From NCBI GenBank assembly GCA_015075635.1, contig JABTUA010000001.1, positions 2,914,001 through 2,978,000 on the forward strand: a stretch of 64,000 nt of DNA, written 5' to 3'. The notes below the pieces were generated by a model, which searched no databases, had not been told where the DNA came from, and worked only from the letters and a program-made list of their open reading frames with translations. Numbering within the stretch: position 1 is the stretch's first letter; each line of letters starts with the position of its first letter. The DNA is from Polyangiaceae bacterium. Lineage in GTDB: Bacteria; Myxococcota_A; Polyangia; Polyangiales; Polyangiaceae. This document shows, piece by piece, positions 8,934 to 18,005 of this stretch. The position numbers and the translations under genes are program-made.

Positions 8934-9215
8934 TCAGACGAAGCCGGCCTTGCGCGACTGAGCGGGAGATGCCTCCACGGCTCCAGCGAACAGGTCGGAG
9001 ATGGCGAGCATGTAGGTCTCGCCCTTGACGGTGCGAGCCACGACCAGCTCGCCGTCGCGCTTGACGTCGGCGATGCGGGCGACGCTGAGCGAGGCGCCGT
9101 TGAAGGCCGCGTACAGCGTCAGGTGGCGCCCCTCCGGCAGGTGGAACCAGCCCTCCTTGTCCTTCTTGCCGGCCTCGCACAGGGCGAGCAGGGCGCTCAG
9201 GTGGTCGTCGGTCAT
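8934..9215 (-). CDS. Small hypothetical protein upstream of the lipid acyltransferase
   Basis: 93 residues from the ATG at 9215-9213 (MTDDHLSALLALCEAGKK). A longer frame starting with TTG at 9251 is possible but adds residues of shadow-like composition. The middle is beta-rich: HLTLYAAFNGASLSVARI, then VKRDGELVVARTVKGETYML, and a Ser/Ala tail. No signal peptide, membrane helix or family motif was recognised. It begins the run leading to lpxL, the sugar dehydrogenase, cheW, cheR and thiG, and the mlaF-like gene diverges from it across 83 bases. Confidence 0.65.
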   Translation of the reverse strand: MTDDHLSALLALCEAGKKDKEGWFHLPEGRHLTLYAAFNGASLSVARIADVKRDGELVVARTVKGETYMLAISDLFAGAVEASPAQSRKAGFV

Positions 9216-9298
9216 GGAGGCGGGAAAACCCCTGAAGCGAGGCCGCGTCAAGGGGCGAGGCGGGCAGACGAGAAATTGCCCTGGGCAGACCCTCGGCT

Positions 9299-10090
9299 AT
9301 GGTGGAGCGCGTGAGCGACGACCGGGCCGACCACATCGTGGTGAGAGGCGTGAACAAGCGCTTCGGCGATTTCTCGGCCCTCACGGACGTGGACATGCGG
9401 GTCGGCCGCGGCAACGTGGCCGTGATCATCGGCGGCTCCGGCGCCGGCAAGACCACCCTCTTGAAGATCCTGATCGGCCTGGACAAGCCGACCAGCGGCG
9501 AGGTCCTGGTCTCGGGTGTGGACATCGTGCCGCTCTCCGACCGCAAGATGAACGAGGTGCGGAAGAAGATGGCGATGGTGTTCCAGTACTCCGCCCTGCT
9601 CGACAGCATGAACGTCCTGGACAACGTCGCCTTCCCGCTGCGCGAGCACACCAAGCTCGCGGAGAAGGAGATCAAGAAGCGAGTCAAGGAGAAGCTCAAG
9701 ATCCTGGGCCTCGAGAACATCGAGCACCGGGCGCCGAGCGAGCTCTCCGGCGGCATGCGCAAGCGCGTGGGCCTCGCCCGGGCGCTGATGCTCGAGCCCG
9801 AGGTGATCATGTACGACGAGCCCACCAGCGGGCTCGATCCCATCACCAGCCGCATGGTGGACGACCTGATCGTCAGCACCCGCAATCGCTTCGACGTGAC
9901 CAGCATCGTGATCTCCCACGACATGGCCGGCGCGCTGCGCATCGCGGATCAGATCTACCTGATGGACAAAGGGCGCATCGTCGCCAGCGGCACGCCGCGG
10001 GAGCTGGTGCGCGGCCACAACGAGCTGGCCCAGCGCTTCCTGGACTCGAGCGGCATCGAGGCGGAGCGCCTGCTCGCCGAGAACGAGTAG
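9299..10090 (+). CDS. mlaF: MlaF-type ABC transporter ATPase (lipid trafficking)
   Basis: 263 residues, a single nucleotide-binding domain: Walker A GGSGAGKTTLLK, Q-loop region VFQYSALLDSMNVLDNVAFPLREHT typical of MlaF/Ttg2A, signature LSGGMRKRVGLARAL, Walker B VIMYDEPTSGLD and switch histidine in VISHDM. MlaF powers MlaE/MlaD-dependent phospholipid transport between the membranes. The usual mlaE and mlaD partners are not adjacent here, so they must be elsewhere. An alternative start, GTG at 9311, would remove four residues. Its stop is 4 bases from the convergent Uma2 stop. Confidence 0.88.
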   Translation: MVERVSDDRADHIVVRGVNKRFGDFSALTDVDMRVGRGNVAVIIGGSGAGKTTLLKILIGLDKPTSGEVLVSGVDIVPLSDRKMNEVRKKMAMVFQYSALLDSMNVLDNVAFPLREHTKLAEKEIKKRVKEKLKILGLENIEHRAPSELSGGMRKRVGLARALMLEPEVIMYDEPTSGLDPITSRMVDDLIVSTRNRFDVTSIVISHDMAGALRIADQIYLMDKGRIVASGTPRELVRGHNELAQRFLDSSGIEAERLLAENE

Positions 10091-10094
10091 CTCG

Positions 10095-10670
10095 TCACTC
10101 GGCGGAGAGCGGGTTCCGGTAGACGTCGTCGACCGCGATGCTCGCGCCGATCGAGGCGAGCTCGACGCGCTCTCCTGCCCCGGCCTCGAGCAAGAGCCAC
10201 TCGCCATGCTCACCGCGGCGAAACAGCTCGAGCCGCCGCTCTCTCTGCGAGACCAAGAGGTACTCGCGCAGACTGGGGATGCGGCGGTAGTGAGCGGCCT
10301 TCTCGCCGCGATCGTAGGCCTCCGTCGAGTCGCTCAGGATCTCGACCAGGAGCACCGGGTTGACGATGGCGTCCTGGTCGATGCCCGAGTTCTCGAGCTT
10401 GCCGCACACCACGCTGATGTCCGGGTAGGTCGAGAGATCCGTGGCCTCGACCCGCACGCGGCCGTCCGAGGAGAAGGCGCGACAGGGACGGTCTTCGAGG
10501 GCCCGCGCCAACACGGCGGCCATGGCAGCAGCCAGACCCGCGTGCTCAGGCGTGCCGCCCGCCATGGCGAAGACCTCGCCGCAGACGTACTCGTGCTTGC
10601 TCGGCGCCGCCGCCTCGAAGGCCAGGTACTCGGGATAGGTCATGCGCCCGATCGGCGTCGCGGTGGTCAC
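10095..10670 (-). CDS. Uma2-family (DUF820) PD-(D/E)XK-like protein
   Basis: 191 residues. Uma2 proteins have a restriction-endonuclease-like fold; their biological role is not established. The core motifs are KHEYVCGEVFAMAGG (N-terminal helix-strand), YPDISVVCG (metal-ligand Asp), VLLVEILSDSTEAYDRGEKAAHY (Glu and Lys of the nuclease motif) and LREYLLVSQRERRLELF. Fourth and last gene of the coupled operon starting with the XPB-like helicase; its ATG overlaps the stop of the preceding Uma2 gene by four bases. The two adjacent Uma2 proteins differ strongly and so are not a recent duplication. Confidence 0.9.
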   Translation of the reverse strand: MTTATPIGRMTYPEYLAFEAAAPSKHEYVCGEVFAMAGGTPEHAGLAAAMAAVLARALEDRPCRAFSSDGRVRVEATDLSTYPDISVVCGKLENSGIDQDAIVNPVLLVEILSDSTEAYDRGEKAAHYRRIPSLREYLLVSQRERRLELFRRGEHGEWLLLEAGAGERVELASIGASIAVDDVYRNPLSAE

Positions 10671-11266
10671 TGGAACAGCTCCCCGAGGTCCACGACCACG
10701 TCCGGAAACGCGGCCGGCGCGAGCCGCTCGCCCTTCGCCACTACGCGATGGCGGGTGTAGGCGCCGGCGACCGGCTCCGCGAACACCTCGACCTGCTTGC
10801 CGGCGACGTCCACCACCCAGTACTCCGGAACTCCCGACAGCGCGTAGAGCCGCGCCTTGACCCGCCGGTCGTAGCTGAGCGACGACTCCGCGACCTCGAC
10901 CAGCAAGAACGCCTGGTCCGGATGCCGGTCGGACCAGCGGCGCGGCGCTACCAGGGCCAGGTCCGGCTGGGGCTGCGAGTCGTCCCCCGCCGCGAAGGGC
11001 AGCTGGACGCGCACCACCGCGCGATCACCGACCCCGACGACCAGAGTGCGGTTCAGGACCGAGATCTCGTCCGAGTGCGGCGGCCCCACCGGGCTCATCT
11101 CGACGACCACTCCCGCGATGAGCTCGACGCGCTCGTCCCCGAAGAAGCCCTGCTGGCCCAGGCGCTGGAACTCCTCCCGGCTGAGCCGCCGAGGGGACGC
11201 GTGGCTGAGCACCTCTTCGACGCGCATGTCTCCCGGAAACGTATCATGCGTCACCCAGTCGGTCAT
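10667..11266 (-). CDS. Uma2-family (DUF820) PD-(D/E)XK-like protein
   Basis: 199 residues. Seen: LSREEFQRLGQQGFF then DERVELIAGVVVEMSPVGP (the opening block of Uma2), QPQPDLALVAPR with the motif Asp, FLLVEVAESSLSYDRRVKARLYA with the Glu and the Lys/Arg region, and GVPEYWVVDVAGKQVEVF. It begins 23 bases before the end of the Bax1-like gene and overlaps the next Uma2 gene, so all four genes should be translated in fixed proportion. Whether it cuts DNA is unknown; the catalytic pattern looks intact. Confidence 0.9.
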   Translation of the reverse strand: MTDWVTHDTFPGDMRVEEVLSHASPRRLSREEFQRLGQQGFFGDERVELIAGVVVEMSPVGPPHSDEISVLNRTLVVGVGDRAVVRVQLPFAAGDDSQPQPDLALVAPRRWSDRHPDQAFLLVEVAESSLSYDRRVKARLYALSGVPEYWVVDVAGKQVEVFAEPVAGAYTRHRVVAKGERLAPAAFPDVVVDLGELFQ

Positions 11267-12425
11267 CTCGCTCCTCGATGCGCGCGAGCACCCGCGCGGC
11301 GTCCAGCTTGCCTTTGAACCAGAGCACCTCTGCGCCGTCGGGCAGCGCTTCGTCGCGACAGGCGCGGCGCTCGTCGATGCACAAGAGCACGCGCTCGAGC
11401 GCTGCCTCGCGCAGCCGCGCGAGCTTGTCGTTCAGGTAGTCGGCGGTCCAGAACCCCACCAGCTCGACGAGCCAGCGCCTGCGCGGGTCACGGCGATGCA
11501 CCAGGGCGAAGTCAGGGAAGATGAGCCTGCCGCGCGCGAGCGGGACGGGCTCCGGCTCGCGCAAGAGCTCCCAGTCCGAGCCGAGCTTGGCGAAGTCCCG
11601 GGCAAAGCGCGCTTCGAGCTGGCTGTCGTAGCGGGACAGCTCGCGCCCCGCGGGCAGCGGAGCGCCGCTCGCCAGCCGATAGGTCAAAAGGCCCGCGCCG
11701 GGCCCGAGCGCCACCCGCGCCTCGACCTCGAAGCGCTCGCACCACATGGCACGCGGAATCAGCGAGGCCAGGCGCTTGCCGTAGATGAGCGTGTGTCGGA
11801 AGAGCGAGAACGGCCCCGAGATGTCGAGCTCGACGCCCGCGTCGAGGCGCCGGGCGGTGCAGATGAGCCCGACGAGCTGCGCGTGGCGCACCAGCGCGCG
11901 CGTGTTGCCGAACGCGCGCACACGCAGCGACTGCGCCCGGCCGAGCAGCGCCGAGGCAATGGCCAGGTTCGCGCTCTGGGCGAGCGCCGTCGGCCCGAGC
12001 CCGTCCGGGAGCTTGCCGACCCGTTCGTTCGAGCGGAGATCGGCGAACAAGAGCTCGTCGAGCGCCTCCGGCTCGAGCGCCAGCACCTCCGCGGCGCAGG
12101 CGAACGCCCGCGCTCGATCGGGCTCCTCGCACGCCTGCGCGAACACCACGCTGCGCGCGCGCTCGGGCGAGACCGGCGAGGCGAGCCTGGCCTTCGTCGC
12201 GCGATCGAGCACGTGGCGGACCACGCGGAGCGGAGCCTTCGGCGCGCGGGTGACGAGCGGCTCCGCCAGCCGCTCGCGGAGCGCCCTCCGCGGCCGGCCT
12301 TCGAAGGCGGCGTACAGCTCCAGCAGCGCGCGGAGCCAGGGCTCGTCCCGGGGCCCGAGGTAACGCGGCACGACCTCTCTGGCGTCGAGGCCGACGCTAG
12401 ACGAGAGCAGCGCTCGCGGCAGCAA
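11244..12425 (-). CDS. DUF790 / Bax1-like nuclease, partner of XPB helicase
   Basis: 393 residues. The N terminus MLPRALLSSSV...YLGPRDEPWLRALLELY fits the DUF790 family, so TTG at 12425 is the start; it has AGGAGG seven bases upstream. The C-terminal nuclease region shows IFPDFALVHRRD and WLVELVGFWTADYLNDKLARL, consistent with a PD-(D/E)XK-type centre. Known: archaeal Bax1 binds XPB and gives it nuclease activity, resembling a minimal nucleotide-excision nuclease. Here the gene overlaps the helicase gene by 29 bases and the Uma2 gene by 23. The pairing strongly supports the identification; activity on DNA damage is inference. Confidence 0.88.
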   Translation of the reverse strand: MLPRALLSSSVGLDAREVVPRYLGPRDEPWLRALLELYAAFEGRPRRALRERLAEPLVTRAPKAPLRVVRHVLDRATKARLASPVSPERARSVVFAQACEEPDRARAFACAAEVLALEPEALDELLFADLRSNERVGKLPDGLGPTALAQSANLAIASALLGRAQSLRVRAFGNTRALVRHAQLVGLICTARRLDAGVELDISGPFSLFRHTLIYGKRLASLIPRAMWCERFEVEARVALGPGAGLLTYRLASGAPLPAGRELSRYDSQLEARFARDFAKLGSDWELLREPEPVPLARGRLIFPDFALVHRRDPRRRWLVELVGFWTADYLNDKLARLREAALERVLLCIDERRACRDEALPDGAEVLWFKGKLDAARVLARIEERDDRLGDA

Positions 12426-13767
12426 GACCCCGCCTCCTCTCCCGCGACTGCGCGACCTCCCGCGTTCCGGCGCTCACCAGCTCGTAGACCGTGGCGCGCT
12501 TGCCCGGCCCCGGCCTGAGCAGGCGCCCGATGCGCTGCACGTGCTCGCGCTCGCCCCGCGTCCCGCCGACGATCACCGCCACGTCCGCGTCGGGGACGTC
12601 GATGCCCTCGTTCAAGACCCGCGACGACACCAGCGCGCGCAGCGACCCGTCGCGAAACGCCGCCAGCACGCGGGCCCGCTCCTTGCGGCGGATCTCGCAG
12701 GTGATGGGCATGATCAGCTCGCGGCGCGCGATGGCGTAGGCAGCGTCGTTGTCGGCGGTGAAGACCAGGAGCTTCGAGCTCCGATGGCGCTCGAGGATCT
12801 CGTGGACCGCGGCGGCCTTCTTGCGGGTCAGGCTCAAGAGGCGGCGGCTCCGGCGCCAGGCCGCGAGCGCGGCGCGCCCCTCGGCCGACGCCATCGCGAC
12901 GCCGGTGAAGTCTTGCCAGCTCGAGCCCGGGTTCTGCCGGGCAAAGGGCCGGAACACGGCGGCGAACCGCGCCTGATCTTCCTGGTAACGGCGGCGCTCG
13001 TCGGCGTCGAGAGGCAGCCGGAGCTCCACCAGATCGAAGTCGGCCAGGTAGGTGCCCCTCAGATCGGCGACGCCGAGCTCGTACACGACCGGCCCGACCA
13101 GCGCCTCGAGCCGCGCGAGCGCCGCCGGATCGGGGGGCGTCGCGGTGAGCCCCAGCCGGTACTTCGCCACGCACATCTCCAGGAGCTCGTCCCGGAGCCC
13201 GAGCCCGAAGTGGTGGACCTCGTCCACGATCAGGACGTCGAAGCGCGCGCCGTGCTCCGGCATGAGCCGGTAGGCGCTCTCGAAGGTCGCGACGGTCACC
13301 GTGCCGTTCACCCGCTCGCCGTCGCCCCAGATGCCGACCGGCTCGGGACACACCCGGCTGAGCTCGGCGTGCCACTGCGCGAGCAGCGCGCGGGTCGGCA
13401 CGACGATCAGCGCGGGCAGCCTGAGCTCCGCCAGGGCCGCCACGGCGACGCGCGTCTTGCCCGCGCCGGTCGGCAAGACCACGAGCCCGCGCCGATCCGC
13501 CAGCGTCCAGGCGAAGAGCGCGCCCTTCTGGTAGGGCCGGAGCGAGGGCTCGGTCCAGGCCGGCGAGAGCGCCGAAGGCGCTGGGCGCACGCGATCGTCG
13601 AGGGGCAGCTTCTTGGCGCGCAGCGTGCGCGTGAGCTCGGCGTGATAGCGCGCGGGCGCTCGCCACAGCGCGACGCGCGCGTCCCACATCAGCCCGGGCG
13701 CGAAGCCGAGGTCGAGGTCGGGAGGTTCGGTGATGACCAGCGTGCCGTGATCGAAGGAGAGGCGCAT
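12397..13767 (-). CDS. XPB-like superfamily 2 DNA helicase
   Basis: 457 codons from ATG 13767-13765 (MRLSFDHGTLVI); an in-frame GTG at 13785 would add six residues. Motifs in order: Q-like LRPYQKGALFAW, Walker A VLPTGAGKTRVAV, motif Ia VVPTRALLAQWH, DEVHHFG (motif II), GLTATPP (III), then VFTADNDAA, VSSRVLNEGIDVPDA (V) and EHVQRIGRLLRPG (VI). This is the bacterial XPB/RAD25 type, a 3'-5' translocase associated with nucleotide excision repair in archaea and eukaryotes. It is the first gene of the coupled set with the Bax1-like nuclease and two Uma2 genes. Confidence 0.92.
   Translation of the reverse strand: MRLSFDHGTLVITEPPDLDLGFAPGLMWDARVALWRAPARYHAELTRTLRAKKLPLDDRVRPAPSALSPAWTEPSLRPYQKGALFAWTLADRRGLVVLPTGAGKTRVAVAALAELRLPALIVVPTRALLAQWHAELSRVCPEPVGIWGDGERVNGTVTVATFESAYRLMPEHGARFDVLIVDEVHHFGLGLRDELLEMCVAKYRLGLTATPPDPAALARLEALVGPVVYELGVADLRGTYLADFDLVELRLPLDADERRRYQEDQARFAAVFRPFARQNPGSSWQDFTGVAMASAEGRAALAAWRRSRRLLSLTRKKAAAVHEILERHRSSKLLVFTADNDAAYAIARRELIMPITCEIRRKERARVLAAFRDGSLRALVSSRVLNEGIDVPDADVAVIVGGTRGEREHVQRIGRLLRPGPGKRATVYELVSAGTREVAQSRERRRGLAAASAALV
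12433..12438 (-). promoter_or_regulatory. Shine-Dalgarno site selecting a TTG start
   Basis: The minus strand reads AGGAGG here, seven bases before the TTG at 12425 that opens the Bax1-like gene. It lies inside the end of the helicase gene, so the nuclease has its own strong ribosome binding site within the overlap. Confidence 0.7.
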
Positions 13768-13868
13768 GCCCAGGCCGAATTGCACGCGGCGTACCAGCGG
13801 AGATCCTCGCGGGATCGGCCAGGTTCGAGGGTGGCGAAGTGGCGAAAGCTGGCGAACCTTCGCCAGAT

Positions 13869-14046
13869 CAGGCGGGCAGGGTTCAGGCTTCAGAGACAGG
13901 AGCTCAGGGGCTCAGGCTGTGAGGATTCAGGCGGGCAGGACTCAGGCTTCAGAGACTGGAGCTCAGGGGCTCAGGCTGTGAGGATTCAGGCGGGCAGGTT
14001 TCAGGCCGTGAGGATTCAGGCGGGCAGGGTTCAGGCTTCAGGAGAT
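13869..14046. repeat. Left repeat array (59-bp direct repeats rich in TTCAGG)
   Basis: The 300-base spacer before the S23 fragment holds direct repeats beginning CAGGCGGGCAGG at 13869, 13928 and 13987 (59-bp period) and a shortened copy at 14017. Each unit is built from GGCTTCAG, GGGGCTCAGGC and GAGGATTCAG words. The words recur in inverted orientation after the gene (14233-14338). 13786-13868 has no recognisable feature. Not CRISPR: the units have no unique spacers. Confidence 0.85.
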
Positions 14047-14085
14047 TTCGCGGAACGCGGCCTGCGTTCGGGCCGAACGGGCGAC

Positions 14086-14232
14086 ATGCGGCACGAGCAG
14101 ACCATCGTCTACCAGAAGAGCGTGCAACTCATGGAGACCGCGCAGGCCCTGATCGGCGAGCTCCCCGCCGGCTTAAAGGGACTGGCGCTCGAGCTGGTGC
14201 GGATGCTCTCGAAGTTCCGCACGCGCACCTGA
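14086..14232 (+). pseudogene. Truncated four-helix-bundle (S23 / rRNA intervening-sequence type) protein
   Basis: 48 codons starting MRHEQTIVYQKSVQLMETAQ, which matches the opening helix of the S23/four-helix-bundle family (proteins of about 115-130 residues encoded in 23S rRNA intervening sequences and at intergenic sites, related to the DGR accessory protein Avd). The protein ends after helix two with a divergent LVRMLSKFRTRT and no continuation in any frame downstream, so it is a remnant or mini version. It sits between two repeat arrays that are inverted relative to each other. Function of intact relatives is not known. Confidence 0.6.
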
Positions 14233-14338
14233 AACCTCGCGCCTGATGCCTGATGCGTGATGCCTGATGCCTGAGCTCCTGATGCCTGGCTCTGAATCCT
14301 GAAGCCTGGCCTGAGCCCCGAAGCCTGAAGCCTCAACC
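14233..14338. repeat. Right repeat array, inverted relative to the left array
   Basis: Short GCCTGATG/GCCTGAA words in tandem. TCCTGAAGCCTG at 14297-14308 is the exact reverse complement of CAGGCTTCAGGA at 14032-14043, and GCCTGAGCCCC at 14309-14319 of GGGGCTCAGGC at 13907-13917. The pair could form an imperfect stem with the S23 fragment in the loop, as rRNA intervening sequences do. It abuts the stop of the convergent acetyltransferase gene. Confidence 0.8.
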
Positions 14339-14908
14339 CAGGGGGACGACGTTGCCGTCGAGCATCAAGCGGTAGCGCTCACCGGTGCCCGGGCAGGTCG
14401 CCAGGCCTTCCTCGTCGAAGACCAGCTTGCGCCCGTGGCGGCTCATCCAGCCCGTCTGCCCTGCGGGCATGCCCATCACCAGCGCGAAGTCGGGCACGTC
14501 GTACACGACGACCGCGCCGGCGGCGACGAAGCAGTACACCCCGAGGCGACGGCCCGGCATGATGGTGGCGTTGGCGCCGATGGTGGCGCCGCGGCCCACG
14601 ACCGTGCGCTGGTACTCGGCGCGGCGCGAGACGGGCGCCCGAGGGTTCGTCACGTTGGTGAAGACCGCGCTCGGCCCGACGAACACGTCGTCCTCGAGCA
14701 CCACGCCGTCGTACAGGCTGACGTTGTTCTGCACGCGCACGCCGCTGCCGACGCGGGCGCCGGCGGCGACGAAGCAACCTTGGCCGAAGGAGCACTGCTC
14801 ACCGATGCGCGCCCCGGCCATCACGTGACAGAAATGCCAGATCTTCGTGCCGTCGCCGATCTGGGCGCCGACGTCCACGACGGCAGTGGGGTGGATGAAG
14901 ATGCTCAT
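14333..14908 (-). CDS. WbpD/WlbB-like sugar N-acetyltransferase (left-handed beta helix)
   Basis: 191 residues beginning MSIFIHPTAVVDVGAQIGDG, followed by hexapeptide repeats (TKIWHFCHVMAGARIG, FVAAGARVGSGVRVQNNVSL, ATIGANATIMPGRRLG) and the WbpD-type C terminus with GWMSRHGRKL. WbpD/WlbB acetylate the 3-amino group of UDP-2-acetamido-3-amino-glucuronate using acetyl-CoA, forming trimers in the cytoplasm. The cognate aminotransferase type (DegT, 18006) is 3 kb away and a dehydrogenase (7026) 6 kb away. Three bases separate it from the deacetylase gene upstream. A related UDP-3-amino sugar may be the real substrate. Confidence 0.88.
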   Translation of the reverse strand: MSIFIHPTAVVDVGAQIGDGTKIWHFCHVMAGARIGEQCSFGQGCFVAAGARVGSGVRVQNNVSLYDGVVLEDDVFVGPSAVFTNVTNPRAPVSRRAEYQRTVVGRGATIGANATIMPGRRLGVYCFVAAGAVVVYDVPDFALVMGMPAGQTGWMSRHGRKLVFDEEGLATCPGTGERYRLMLDGNVVPLG

Positions 14909-14911
14909 GGC

Positions 14912-15826
14912 TCAGGCGAACCGCCGCGCGGCCTCGTCCAGTCTCGTGAAGGAGTATCCCGCGGCCTTCAGCGTCTCGACCACCGCGCCGAGCGCCGCGA
15001 GCTTGTCGGCGACGCGCACCCGCACGTCCACCTGGTGTGGGCCGAGCGCTCCGAGATCGTCGCCGGCGTCGAGCACGTCGATGCCGTGGAGCTCCAGGTT
15101 CACCAGCGGCTCTCCCAGCACCAGCCGGGTGAGCCAGCGGGCTCGCGCGGCGCCGGCCAGCGTGAGCGTGGTGCCGATGAACGGCAGCCGCGGCCCGCGC
15201 GTCACCTGGATCGGCAGCTCGAGCAGGCCTCCCCCCCGCTTCCAGTACGGCTTGCCCACCCGGTAGGGCCGCGTCGGCGCCGCGAGCACGCTCGGTCGAT
15301 CCAAGACCGAGCGCGAGCTGCGCCCTCGCAAGCGTATGCCGCCGAGCTTCACCGCCTTGGCCAGGTAATACGGCGGGCACGGGAACACCGACGAGTCGTA
15401 GTCCACGCCGAGCTCCGCGAGCACCGCGAAGAGCTCGTCGCTGACGGTGTAGCCGGGCGCGCGGAATCCGCTCGGTCGCTGGCCCGTCGCGCCCTCCAGC
15501 ACGGTGATCCCGGACGCGACCTGCCGCCACATCTCCGTGCGATCCCGCCGCGTCAGATCGTAGAGGTGGTCGAGCGAGTGGTTGGCGATCTCGTGGCCGG
15601 CCTCGGAGAGGGCTCGCAGGCGCCGGGCGTTGGCCTCCCGCGCCATGTCCGCACCGATGGCGAACAGCGTGAGCGGCAGCCCGTGGGCGCGGGCGAAGTC
15701 GTCGAGCCGCCCGAGCCCGACGTCGTAGACGGCGTTCGCGCCCGGACCCGCGGGCGGAGCCAGGCCGTGGATCGCGAAGTAGTTGGGGATCTCGTCGAGA
15801 TCGACGGAGATGGCGGCCAGGCGCAC
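14912..15826 (-). CDS. Polysaccharide deacetylase (NodB-like)
   Basis: 304 residues. The NodB fold motifs are AAISVDLDEIPNYFA (catalytic Asp), GHEIANHSLDHLYDL (metal ligands in HSxDH), and PSGFRAPGYTVSDE (motif 3 RxPG). Later GEPLVNLELHGIDVLD contributes the His motif. No signal peptide is visible, so it may act in the cytoplasm or be exported by a non-classical route, as for deacetylases in exopolysaccharide clusters. It precedes the WbpD-like gene by three bases and diverges from the ABC exporter gene across 50 bases; all fit surface-glycan synthesis. Confidence 0.88.
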   Translation of the reverse strand: MRLAAISVDLDEIPNYFAIHGLAPPAGPGANAVYDVGLGRLDDFARAHGLPLTLFAIGADMAREANARRLRALSEAGHEIANHSLDHLYDLTRRDRTEMWRQVASGITVLEGATGQRPSGFRAPGYTVSDELFAVLAELGVDYDSSVFPCPPYYLAKAVKLGGIRLRGRSSRSVLDRPSVLAAPTRPYRVGKPYWKRGGGLLELPIQVTRGPRLPFIGTTLTLAGAARARWLTRLVLGEPLVNLELHGIDVLDAGDDLGALGPHQVDVRVRVADKLAALGAVVETLKAAGYSFTRLDEAARRFA

Positions 15827-15876
15827 GGGGCGGGAGGTTAGCGCGCATCGTCGCGGGTGCGGGATATAGTCGCGCC

Positions 15877-17673
<1,797 letters not shown>

Positions 17674-17720
17674 TCAGGTCGTCCCGCGGAGACGTCCATC
17701 GCGACGGCGCCGCGAGCTCG

Positions 17721-17911
17721 GATGTCGGCAGGACGGACGCTCCGCGAATCGGAACGGGCTCCGACGCTCCGGATGTCCGCAGGATGGACGTTCCGCGCAT
17801 CGGAGCGCGTTGCGACGCTCCGAATGTCCGCAGGATGGACGTTCCGCGCATCGGAGCGCGTTGCGACGCTCCGGATGTCCGCAGGATGGACGTTTCGCGC
17901 ATCGAACGCCC
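17721..17911. repeat. Four 51-bp direct repeats, each with a hairpin
   Basis: Units begin at about 17721, 17772, 17823 and 17874, an exact 51-bp period, the last truncated. The core GATGTCCGCAGGATGGACG is followed in the two best copies by CGGAGCG-8 bases-CGCTCCG, a perfect 7-bp stem; GTCC and GGAC flank a smaller one. They fill most of the 332-base stretch between the convergent ABC and aminotransferase genes, where no gene was recognised. Since 51 is a multiple of three the frames stay open on both strands, but the predicted peptides look non-biological. Confidence 0.85.
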
Positions 17912-18005
17912 CGAGCTCGGCTAGCTGGTGGCACTCCTTGCGCCTGAGCGGGCGAATGCCTTCGGGCATGATGGCATGCAAGTCCGGCACCCCCGAGTTG
18001 CCCGT

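Noticed and set aside
13869..14046. CRISPR-like direct repeats
   Set aside because: Units are contiguous with no unique spacers, variable period (59 and 30) and no cas genes.
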